Shown: in pieces, positions 50,701 through 60,283 of the stretch
How the letters are laid out: the number at the start of each line of letters is the position of its first letter
Numbering within the stretch: the stretch's first letter is position 1
From: Selaginella tamariscina
Lineage: Eukaryota; Streptophyta; Lycopodiopsida; Selaginellales; Selaginellaceae
Direction: 5' to 3'
Assembly: GCA_003024785.1 (NCBI GenBank)
Contig: PUQB01000331.1
Span: forward strand, 62,001 to 126,000
Length of the DNA: 64,000 bases
The notes under the pieces: generated by a model
The model's input: the letters and a program-made list of their open reading frames with translations, nothing else
Databases searched by the model: none
Told to the model about the DNA's origin: nothing
Program-made: the position numbers and the translations under genes

Positions 50701-51540
50701 GGCGGGATTAATCCCGCCCACGAATCCCTCCGACGAGGAACGGTCGGCGGGATTAATCCCGCCGCCGACTCAACCCCTTCGGAGAGAGTCGGCGGGATTA
50801 ATCCCGCCTTGGACTCCCTCCGACAAGGAAGAGCCGGCGGGATTAATCCCGCCGCCTCTTCCTCCTCGGGGAGTCCGGCGGGATTAATCCCGCCGACTCT
50901 CTCCGACGAGGAAGGTCGGCGGGATTAATCCCGCCGCCGACTCAACCCCTTCGGAGAGAGTCGGCGGGATTAATCCCGCCTTGGACTCCCTCCGACAAGG
51001 AAGAGCCGGCGGGATTAATCCCGCCGCCTCTTCCTCCTCGGGGGAGTCCGGCGGGATTAATCCCGCCGACTCTCTCTCGCCGGAGAGAGGGGCGGGATTA
51101 ATCCCGCCGGACTCCCTCGCGAGGAGAGGCGGCGGGATTAATCCCGCCTCCCCGGAGGGAGTCCAAGGCGGGATTAATCCCGCCCACAATTCTTACGACG
51201 GGGAATGGGTGGCGGGATTAAACCCGCACATAACTCTCTCCAAAACTATGATTTCAAAGAGATCTCGGGATAAATCCTGTCCCCAAATCTTTAAAACAGG
51301 GTGGTGGCGAGATTAATCCCGCCACCCCTTCCCTGCCTCCTAAAATGGTTGGCGGGATTAATCCCGCCGACAACTCTTTCTAATAAATTCTGGTAACTCT
51401 TCATCAGTTGAGAAGGTTATCGGGATTAATCCCGCCACTCTTTTTCAGTGGCGGAGAAGCATTGCCCGGAGATGGTGGCGGGATTAATCCCGCCACTCTT
51501 CGAAGAGGCGAAAAAGAAATGGCCGGATTAATCCCGCCGC
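50701..51540. repeat. Palindrome array 1: about 18 copies of GGCGGGATTAATCCCGCC
   Basis: Copies start at 50701, 50746, 50791, 50836, 50877, 50918, 50963, 51008, 51050, 51091, 51131 and 51167; degenerate copies follow at about 51211, 51306, 51351, 51419, 51477 and 51522. The 18-bp unit is a perfect palindrome. Spacing is about 41-46 bp at the conserved end. Spacers are GC-rich, differ from each other, and themselves contain complementary arms (GACTC...GAGTC, TCCGACG and so on). A block of about 172 bp (50746-50917) is repeated almost exactly at 50918-51090. Copies decay toward 51540. The array lies between a likely leader exon donor (51707) and the acceptor of the first coding exon (50553) of the DUF7869-like gene, hence probably intronic. 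Confidence 0.95.
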
Positions 51541-51707
51541 CCCGGTTAACCTAGAATATTAAGTTAAAAGGATATTTAAACGGATAAATCCCTAACGGAA
51601 TATATTATAATCCTAATGCATTCCTAAACCCCTAAATTGTAATTTTAAGAGAGAATGTAAGAGAGTGAATCTTTATAAGTATTTTTAAATTTGTTTATAA
51701 TACTTAC

Positions 51708-51890
51708 TTGTAAACAGCACTGAAGGCGCCGTGCTTTCCTATAAAGAATAGCACCCAATTTAATCTCGCTCCTGAGATGATCACTATGAAGAAAAAAGAA
51801 GATCTAAAGAGTGAAAAATACAGAAATGAAGAAACCCTTGCCGGAGAAAGAACCAGATCTGAATTTGAGTGGGAAATTAAATGCATTTTC
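51708..51890 (-). other. Probable 5' leader exon of the DUF7869-like gene
   Basis: The minus strand reads a plant-like leader (agggtttcttcatttctg) and ends with ACAA followed by a perfect GTAAGT donor at 51702-51707. The nearest good acceptor is TGTGCAG at 50553, giving an intron of about 1150 bp that holds palindrome array 1. The exon is open but has no convincing coding content; its upstream limit is a guess. Confidence 0.45.
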
Positions 51891-52239
51891 AAATTTACAT
51901 GTCAGACCGACAATACATATGTCAGAAATTCAAATTTTTTAAAAAGAACAGAAAATAAAATTTAAGATGAGTTGACACAAATATCCGACACTCTGACATA
52001 TATACTCTCCAGTTCCAATGAGTATTTTAAAATTGCATTTAATGTTATTCAAGTGATTCAAGCTGTTTAATATTACGAAATTTTAGACTATATTCTACAT
52101 TCTTAGTATTCAAGTATATATATTATATATATATATATAATATATACTTATACAATAAATAAATTGATATATTATTATGTATCATTTAAAATATATTCAT
52201 AGTCTGTTTATTATTATTATTTTCTTAATTACTCGAGTA

Positions 52240-52866
52240 TTTAGTTTTCATTTCCTAGTATCAATGGGATATTCTTTAATATTTTTAATATTTGAAGAAT
52301 ATTCTAATATTAAACCTGATTATCATAATTAAATTAGTCTTGTTCTTAATTATTGCAGTAATTATTCTACATTTGTATATATTAATGGGATTTTCTCAAT
52401 TAATTTGTTATTATTTCAAGAATATTCATGTGTTAAACCTTATTATCAATATTAAATTAATACACACTATGAACATATTTTAAATTATACATAATAATAC
52501 ATCATTTTATCTAATATATAGTCATATATAGTTTTAATAATATATATATTAATATCATTTCCTTAATTACTTGAGTAATTAATCTTCTTTATATTAATGG
52601 GATATTCTTTATTATTTTCTTATTATTCCAAGAATATTCCAATATTAAACATGATTATGATAATTAATTTAGTTAATTATTTGAGTACTTAATTTACATT
52701 TGTATATATTAATGGGATTTTCTCAATTAATTTCTTATTATTTCAAGAATATTTCAATGTTAAACCTTTTTATCAATATTAAATTAATATATATTATTAA
52801 AACTATATATGGCTATATATTAGATAAAATCATATATTATTATGTATAATTTAAAATATGTTCCTA
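52240..52866. repeat. Diverged tandem and inverted AT-rich repeats
   Basis: A block with ttaatgggatattctt, aagaatattc and ttaaacctgattat occurs several times between 52240 and 52800. Separately, about 75 bp around taatacatcattttatctaatatatag at 52478-52557 is repeated in inverted form at 52785-52862, giving a possible large stem-loop. Confidence 0.6.
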
Positions 52867-53132
52867 GTGTGTTTATTAATATTATTTTTTAATTATTCGA
52901 TGTTTGTTTTGCACACATATATAAACACAATCATAAATTTACACACGCATTACAAGAACTTACAAAAACACATATGCACACACATGCACAACCCTAAACC
53001 AAACTGAAGAAATATGTTGCTTCTTTATTGAAAACATCATGTTCAACGCATGTATGATATATGTACTCAATCTGTGTGTATGTAACACATTGAATTTACA
53101 TGTGTAATATTTATATTAAGCTTGTTGGGAGC

Positions 53133-53160
53133 AAACCCTAAACCCTAAACCCTAAACCCT
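53133..53160. repeat. Interstitial telomere-type repeat (AAACCCT)n
   Basis: Four units of the plant telomere sequence. Similar runs occur at 53225-53250 and, less perfectly, 53653-53683. They recur as part of a longer diverged repeat, so they are more likely promoter boxes or an amplified motif than a healed chromosome end. Confidence 0.85.
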
Positions 53161-54000
53161 GTGTATACATGTGTGTACAAAAATAATTTTTCAACACTCT
53201 CTCTTCACACCATGCATGATCCATCCTAAACCCTAAACCCTAAACCCTAATATGTAACACAATGAATTTACTCATGTAATATGTATGTATGTCTGTGTGT
53301 ATACACGTGTGCATGTATATATGTGTACTTTCTCTGTCTTCTCTCATACATACACACCATGCATGATCCATGTTAATATGTACTGTCTCTCTTCTCTCAA
53401 ACATACACACCATGCATGATCTATAATATGTACTCGGTCTCTAATATTATGTACTAATATGTATGTATGTCTGTGTGATAATACACACCATGCATGATCC
53501 ATAATATGTACTGTCTCTCTTCTCTCATATACTATGTATGTATATCTGTGTATAATATGTGTAAGTATATGTGTACTAATATATGCAATGTGTACAAAAA
53601 TAATTTTTCAACACTCTCTCTTCTCTCATACATACACACCATGCATGATCCATCCTAAATCCAAAACCCTAAACCCTAAACCCATGTAATATGTATGTAT
53701 GTCTGGTGTATACACGTGTGTATGTATATATTATGTGTATTAATATATGCAATGTGTATGTATGTATTGATACACAAAACTTTAACACTCTCATGGACAC
53801 ACACATGTTAAATCCCTGCATGATTTATATTTTGGGGTGTATGTGATACCCACGCACACGCACGCGCTAATAATATAATAAAGAATATTCGTTTAGGGCG
53901 TCTATATTTTATTCTTTTTAGGGTTTAAGTATATTCTCAGAAGGAATATTCTATTAGGGTTAATATATATATTTAATTCCTTTAGGGTTTAGGTATATTC

Positions 54001-54055
54001 TTAGGGTTTCAAGAGGCGGCGGCTGTGAAATCGGCGGCGGCGGCTGTGCACACAG
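54001..54055 (+). other. Probable 5' leader exon of the ParB/methyltransferase-like gene
   Basis: A GC-rich stretch (gaggcggcggctgtgaaatc and so on) after repeated tagggttt motifs ends in CACACAG followed by a GTGAGA donor at 54056. The first good acceptor before the coding sequence is TTTGCAG at 57026, so the intron of about 3 kb would contain the microsatellite field and palindrome array 2. Inferred from splice signals only. Confidence 0.4.
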
Positions 54056-54059
54056 GTGA

Positions 54060-54363
54060 GATCTGTGTGTGTGTGTGTGTGTGTATGTGTGTAGTATGTA
54101 TAATGTATAGGAGTGTGCGTATAAATTTATTTATTAGTTTTATCTCTCGCACACACACGCACACTCCTGTGTATGTATATGTGTGTGTGGGTGTGTGTTT
54201 GTTTATCTGTATGATTTTATTTGTTTCGCTCACACACGCATACACACGATATACATATACACATATATATATATACCTATATATATACATACATATATTA
54301 TGTGTACCAGTATCTGTAAATTTTTTTTTATTGATCTATCTCTCCCACACACACGCACACTGC

Positions 54364-54419
<56 letters not shown>

Positions 54420-55055
54420 ATCAATGCATATTAACAAATAGTATACAACACTAGTTTATATATATGCTTATATATTCATATGGGTTATATATCTATATAC
54501 ACACATATATATATGTGTGTGTTTATCTGTATAATTTTATTTATTTATTAGTTTTATCTCTCGCACACACACGCACACTCCTGTGTATGTATATGTGTGT
54601 GTGTGTGTGTGTGTTTGTTTATCTGTATGATTTTATTTGTTTCGCTCACACACGCATACACACAATATACATATACACATATATATACCTATATACATAT
54701 ATACATACATACAACACTAGTTTATATATATGCTTATATATTCACAGACTCTCTCTCTTTCTCTATGGATTATATATCTATATACACACATATATATGTG
54801 TGTGTTTATCTGTATAATTTTATTTATTTATTAGTTTTATCTTTCGCACACACACGCACACTCCTGTGTATATATATGTGTGTGTGTGTGTTTGTTTATC
54901 TGTATGATTTTATTTGTTTCGCTCACACGCATACACACGATATACATATACACACATAATATACCTATGTACACACATATATTATGTGTACCAGTACTGT
55001 ATAATTTTATTTATTTATCTATCTCTTGCACACACACGTACACTCCTATACATAC

Positions 55056-55088
<33 letters not shown>

Positions 55089-55160
55089 CACACACATATA
55101 TATATGTGTGTGTTTTTATCTGTATAATTTTTTTATTTATTAATTTTATCTCTCGCACAC
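54060..55160. repeat. Microsatellite field, (GT)n, (CA)n, (TA)n in about four repeated blocks
   Basis: Blocks of roughly 250-300 bp repeat the order (GT)n, gtttatctgtatgatttta, tctcgcacacacacgcacactcctg, (TA)n. Copies begin near 54065, 54190, 54510 and 54800 and are partly nested. The long frames here read only CVCVCV and IYIYIY and are not genes. Confidence 0.85.
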
Positions 55161-55178
55161 ACGCTAAGCCCCTCGAGC

Positions 55179-56733
55179 GGCGGGATTAATCCCGCCGCTA
55201 TAGGTTTATGGCCTCGGCGGCGGGATTAATCCCGCCGCCGAGGCCCTTCACGCAGGCTATGGGCGGCGGGATTAATCCCGCCGCTCTACGACAAACCGAA
55301 GAGCGGCGGGATTAATCCCGCCGCCCATGGCCTGCGTGAGGGGCCTCGGCGGCGGGATTAATCCCGCCGCTCACCCATGCCCTGCGCGGAATGCGGCGGG
55401 ATTTATCTCGCCGGCAATGGCCTGTGTGAAGGCCCTAATGGGCGGGATTAATCCCGCCGGATTCCGCGCAGGGCATTTACAGGGGATGGGCGGCGGGATT
55501 AATCCCGCCGCTCATGAGGCTAACCGAAGAGCCTGCATGAAAGATCCTGCACGGAAGGCTAACCGAAGAGCCTGCATGACATGTCCTGCGCGTAAGGCGG
55601 CGGGATTAATCCCGCCGCCCAGGGAATTCACGCAGGACATGAACGGCGGGATTAATCCGGCCCCACGCTCATGCCCTTCGCGGAGGGCGGCGGGATTAAT
55701 CCCGCCGCTCAGGCACTTCCGCAGGATATAAGCGGCGGGATTAATCCCGCCCCCACCCATCCCTGTTGTTCAAAATGCCGCAGCCAATATATATGTGTGA
55801 GCGCATGATTTACGAGAGGGCGGCGGATTAGTCTCTCCGAACCTTCATTACCCGGTGGCGGGATTAATCCTCCATTGGTATGTTGAATCAATCCCGACTA
55901 ACTCTGTCTGAGACGGAGAAGGTTTACAAAATACCAATGGAGGGAACTGAGAAGGGTGGTGGGATTAATTTCACCATCCCTTACATGGTGGGCGGGATTA
56001 ATCCCGCCGCGTACGCATGCCCTGCGCGGAATCGGGCGGGATTTATCCCGCCGCCATTGGCCTTCCTGAAGGGCCTAGGCGGCGGGATTAATCCCGCAAG
56101 ATTTCGCACAGGGCATTGGCGTTCGGCGGGATTAATCCCGCCGACTAAGGCCTGAGTGAAGGGCCTGGGACGCGGGATTAATCTCGCCGCGTACGCATGC
56201 CCTGCGCGGAATCGGGCGGGATTTATCCCGCCGCCATTGGCCTGCCTGAAGTGCCTAGGCGGCGGGATTAATCCCGCCCGGTTCCGCGCAGGGAATTGGC
56301 GTCCGGCGGGATTAATCCCGCCGCATAGGGAGAGTGAAGGCCCTGGGCGGCGGGATTAATCCCGCCGAGTCTTCAATGCCTGTTGGAGGAATGAATCCCG
56401 CCACCCTTCCTTTGTTTTCTCCATTGGTGAGTCGGACCAATCCCAAACGTTTCTGTCTGAGACGTAGAAGGTTTTCAACATACCAATGGAGAGAATTGGG
56501 AAGGGTGGGGAAATTCATTTAACCATCACTTACATGGTGGGCGAGATTAATCCCGCCCCCTTTCTGGAGTCACTGAAGGGGTGTGAGAAATAAATCCTGC
56601 CCAGTTCTCTCTGAACCGAGAAGGGTGGCAAGATTAATTCCGCACTCCCGTTCAAGGCCTCCAGAAAGGTGGCGAGATTAATCCCGCCCACTCTTTCAGG
56701 AGGCATTGAAGGGGTGGCGAGATTAATCCCGCC
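55179..56733. repeat. Palindrome array 2: about 29 copies of GGCGGGATTAATCCCGCC and variants
   Basis: Exact or near-exact copies start at 55179, 55219, 55264, 55305, 55351, 55395, 55441, 55492, 55599, 55645, 55689, 55734, 55991, 56035, 56081, 56125, 56171, 56215, 56261, 56305 and 56349; degenerate ones continue at about 55857, 55960, 56390 and 56541-56733. Spacers are not those of array 1; they carry catgccctgcgcggaat, cctgcgtgaggg and their complements. A block of about 180 bp (55991-56170) is repeated at 56171-56350, and one of about 130 bp (55880-56008) recurs at 56420-56557. Variants often read GATTTATC or change CCCGCC to CTCGCC. The array precedes the acceptor at 57026, so it is probably within the first intron. 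Confidence 0.95.
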
Positions 56734-56839
56734 GCACCTTCCATGTGAATATATATGTGTATTAGTATATATAAGTTGCATATCTCATTTTATTTACTTT
56801 TATCAATATTTCGAGTAAAAGCTAGGAATCTATGTAAAA

Positions 56840-56922
56840 CTGTCCAGAGCTCACATTTGTGGTGGTTCTAAAACGAAATGTTATCTTTCTTTTGCACTAA
56901 CACAAATGTGAGCTTCGGACAG
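56840..56922. repeat. Inverted repeat (stem-loop), 22-bp arms
   Basis: Arms at 56840-56861 and 56901-56922 (CTGTCCagAGCTCACATTTG side) match at 20 of 22 positions around a 39-base loop. It lies between array 2 and the first coding exon of the ParB/methyltransferase-like gene. It could be a small transposon remnant or an RNA hairpin in the intron. Confidence 0.75.
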
Positions 56923-57026
56923 TTAATTACGTCTACTTCTCTCTGTGTATTATTTTTGTATATTCGGGTTTATACAAGTGTGTGTGCGTTTTTATATAAT
57001 TTTATTTATAGTGTATTATTTTGCAG

Positions 57027-60000
57027 AAGGACGATTTGATCAAACAAGGAGATCGAGTCATTAGTATGGAGTCGTCGTCAAATTCTGGGTAAGAATTAAA
57101 ATAAACTGTTATACTCGGATACTTGAACTAATCATTTTTGTATTCAGATGTGGAATTGAGGTGACATTAAAGACAAGAGCAGGAGAAGAGATGGGCAGGG
57201 GGATTCTGGAATCAACTTGGCCATATTTTAAGATAAATGGGAAGCGCATTGGAGCAACCATGGCTGCTGTCAAATTAACCTCTGTCACATCTCATGGACA
57301 AGCAAAACAATGGAAAGTAGATTCGCTAGTCAAGCACCCGAAAGCAGGCTGCGAACCCAGATTGGACGATGCTCGACACATATGCCTTGTTCCATCCAAT
57401 GTCACGTTCTCGGATCCAGAGGTCGTCAGTTACAACATTAATTTCGGGTGGTTTTGTCGACTTGTGGATAATGACGTTCACGTGTTCACTAATGATGTTG
57501 ACCTTGGAGTTCTTCTTCAACTCAACGAAAGCCCATCTATGGAGGGGATCCATCTGGATGTCTACTTCGAAAATCTTCAGACTCATCGAGTAGGTGTATT
57601 GTCAGGAGATATTGCTTCACAATACAGAAAATCAGCAAGTGGAGCAATCGTCCCTCTTCACATTGAAGAAGAACAACAGCGACATCATAATGGAGATTGA
57701 GAGGGTGGCTCGGTCTCAGGTTCTCTACAGATCACGTTCAATTTGCTTAGGGAGCTTTGGGAGCTGGAAGAGTGTACCGAGAACACTAGAACAGCTGCAG
57801 TCGGGGATCACACATGTTGATTCGGATCGCAAAAGAAAATCATCAATCGTTTTGTCAGCTGCACCTGTGGCATCTCATGCTGCAATAAGTCACAAGGAAA
57901 TGATGTTGGATGATAAGATTTATCCTTGTAGGGTTAAATATTGCAGCGTCAACCCAAACTTCAATTACAGGCCACTCAACCAGGAACGTGTAGCTGAGCT
58001 CATGGAGAAGATGAAGGACGACAATTCTTATACCGTTCCACATAATGCTGTTTTGTGTCCATACTATGAAAGAAGGAAGGGCGCTGACAAAGTCTGGATC
58101 ACAACACCAGAACAACTCATGAAGATTCAGACGGAGAATAAAAAATCTATCAAGTACTACATCATTAGTGGCCAGCACACAATAACGGCAGCCCAACGAC
58201 TTCTCGAGGAACACAACAAAGGAACGATGGCAACAAAACTTTCCGAGCATACCCGTGAGAAGCTGACAAAAAGATCGGCGTTTTTAGCTAAGCCGAATCT
58301 CACAATCGAGCAGTACCATAAGTTATCGGCGGAATGGGACGCTGCCGACACCAACCACTACAACAGCAAAATATGGGAGAAGTTTAAACACACGCGAGCC
58401 GTGTGGGAATCTCTTCAGCGACCACAAAGAGCTACCGCAGGGAATACACAATCTGCGGAATACCGGGTAAGCAAATTGTTTGGGCGGGATTTATCTCGCC
58501 GGTATATTAATCTGTCTTTTTCCTCAGAGAGTTGAAGAAATTGCAGCAGTTGATTTTGCCCAGGTGGGCGGGAAGGAAACATCCTTTCTGATGATGTTGA
58601 TTTCTTGCCCCGAAGATAGATCTTTGCCAAATGGTTGGGGATTATGGAATCCTTTTCAAAAGGAACACTGAAGAAGAAGCAGACAAGTGAAGGGGAGCCC
58701 TCAGAAAAGTCTGCAAAGAAACCCAGTAAGACGCCGAAGGCTAAGTCTGTTCAATCTACAAAGGATGTAGACAACGATTTCAAGCTCACATGGTTGAAGC
58801 CTTTAAATGGAACAACGATGGAGGAGATGGAAGTCTTGGCTGATTTGGTGATCGATGGCAAACTACAAATTAATAACAGCAGCCCAACCTCTCCTTTTCA
58901 TCTCAAGGCAATGGAGTTGAAGACGGTCAGGCATTTCAAGGAGTGGTTGGGAATACACTGCCACAAACTGGGTTGGACCTCGACTTCAACATATGAAGAG
59001 GTCAGCAAATATTTGCATGTGACGAACGATGATATGCTTGTCGAATGGGTGAACCAATCGGAAGATCTGGGCAAGAATCTATTGCACGCCAACGCCAAAA
59101 AGGAGAACATTGGGATGACGCCTTCTCTTATGGCAGTCCTTCAGCAGCGGAGAACCGAATTGAACCTTATAAAGGAGGATGCTACAAATCACGACAAGCC
59201 CTACAGATGTTTGTTGTTAGATTCGGAGACTTTATGGGGTAACATCACTGCTTGTAGGAAACCGTTTCAATTGTTCGTGATGGATCGGCGGGTGTCAAAA
59301 AATCTTTCGACAGATAGGGCACTAGAGGATCTGGTGGAGAAACTTAGCCGTGCAAGCATATACATAGAAGGTATTTATTATTGAATTCATGCTTGCGCTC
59401 TTCACTGATACCTACTTTTTCAGGTATTTATTTCTTGATTCTTGCTCATGTCACCGATACTTTTGCCTTCGCCTTCGCCAAGAAGAATAGAATACATCGT
59501 TGGACAGGATTTTATATGAACGATGCTAATCCCAAGTGCATTGATACCGTTGTTCACTTGGTTGTTAGGAATGCGCCAAACAATTTCAAGCTTCCAAATG
59601 ACTGGCCAGGCATCTGTTTGCACTCCAACGGCCCTGAACCTCCATCCGATACACCGATAGGTATGAGTGACGTATTCGACAATGTACGTTATCCAAACAT
59701 TACAAGTCAAGCGGCACGGAGCATCGTCAACTTGATTAGGGGTCCTCACAGTGATGCGTGGGTTTTTGACTACTGCACTAGGGGGTCCGTCTTGAAGGAG
59801 TGTTACCTTCGGCATACATGTGTGTTTGCCGTTGAAAAGGATAAGACCATGGTTGAGGACCTGAACAAGTGGATAGATTGGGTCTCAACTGAGTACCCCA
59901 ACGATTCCATAAAGGCGTATTTGAGAAAGTTCCCTCCAGATAAGTGCGATAGCTCTGAAGGTGAATCTGGTTCAATCTCGGAGTCTGAGAACGAACTTCA

Positions 60001-60172
60001 ATCAGATATTAGACCGGAAGTTATCTCGAGGAGTACAGAACATTCGCACACTCCAGGACCCATGGAAACATCAATAGAAGATGCAGAAGATCTTGAACCA
60101 TCTCACAAGCGGCTTAGACCTTCTTCGCCTCACTCAGAAGGTAATAGCGAAGAAGAATTGATAATGAATTGA
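57027..60172 (+). CDS. Composite protein: beta-rich domain, ParB-like domain, DNA-methyltransferase-like fold
   Basis: Exons with GT-AG borders: 57027-57088, 57148-58466, 58528-59370 and 59424-60172; first ATG 57066 (MESSSNSG). The N-terminal block (EVTLKTRAGEEMGRGILEST, MAAVKLTSVT) resembles the GRGI block of the divergent gene. A ParB-like domain follows at about 57930-58230 (VKYCSVNPNF, RPLNQERVAELMEKMKDD, IKYYIISGQHTITAAQRLLE). After a lysine-rich linker comes a beta-class methyltransferase-like layout: LFVMDRRVS where DPPY is expected (about 59278), a FLILAHVTDTFAFAFA segment, then PNITSQAARSIVNLIRG and VFDYCTRGSVLKECYL, HTCVFAVEKD where DPFxGSGT...GIE is usual. Catalytic motifs are altered, so enzyme activity is doubtful. 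An acidic tail ends at TGA 60170. About three phase shifts occur (57650-57700, and 58575-58625). Confidence 0.6.
58483..58500. repeat. Single palindrome copy inside an internal intron
   Basis: The 61-bp intron 58467-58527 of the ParB/methyltransferase-like gene contains GGCGGGATTTATCTCGCC, a variant that also occurs in array 2. It takes up about a third of the intron and is the only copy outside the two arrays that I found. Confidence 0.85.
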
Positions 60173-60283
60173 TAGAGTGACGAATAGTTGTAAATGAGTG
60201 TAACATAAGGCATTTTTGTATATTTCTTTTATATTTGTACAGAAAATAAATTCTCAAGGATTAATGAAGCTTTTAGTTCAAAC

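Larger units (their letters stand above)
51900..54000. promoter_or_regulatory. Central AT-rich region, likely divergent promoter
   Basis: It lies between the two probable leader exons that diverge to left and right. It is AT-rich to about 52900, then consists of diverged units around accatgcatgatccat (at about 53204, 53354, 53405, 53485 and 53637) with AAACCCT runs. AAACCCTA telo-boxes are common in plant promoters, so a promoter role is plausible. Repeated gggtttaggtatattct motifs sit just before the rightward leader exon. Confidence 0.4.

Noticed and set aside
50698-51316. Long open frames on both strands reading repeated GGINPA or AGLIPP, as if a repeat protein
   Set aside because: The frames arise because an 18-bp palindrome with G/C-rich spacers lacks stops in several phases. 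The same motif reads open on both strands and spacer lengths do not keep one phase through the arrays.
53133-53250. A chromosome end or fusion point
   Set aside because: Runs are only three to four units long, tied to a local repeat, and unique-looking sequence continues on both sides.
54025-55189. Frames of 80-130 codons reading CVCVCV, IYIYIY or HTHTHT
   Set aside because: They are translations of GT, CA and TA microsatellites.
50701-56733. CRISPR-like array of short repeats with unique spacers
   Set aside because: The genome is eukaryotic, the repeat is a full palindrome, spacers share sequence with each other and vary irregularly in length, there are internal segment duplications, and no cas genes are present.
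50701-58500. Palindromes as true parS centromere sites of a segregation system
   Set aside because: Kept only as one possible analogy. No ParA-like ATPase is present, the palindrome is unlike known parS, and ParB-like domains joined to methyltransferase folds usually have other roles.
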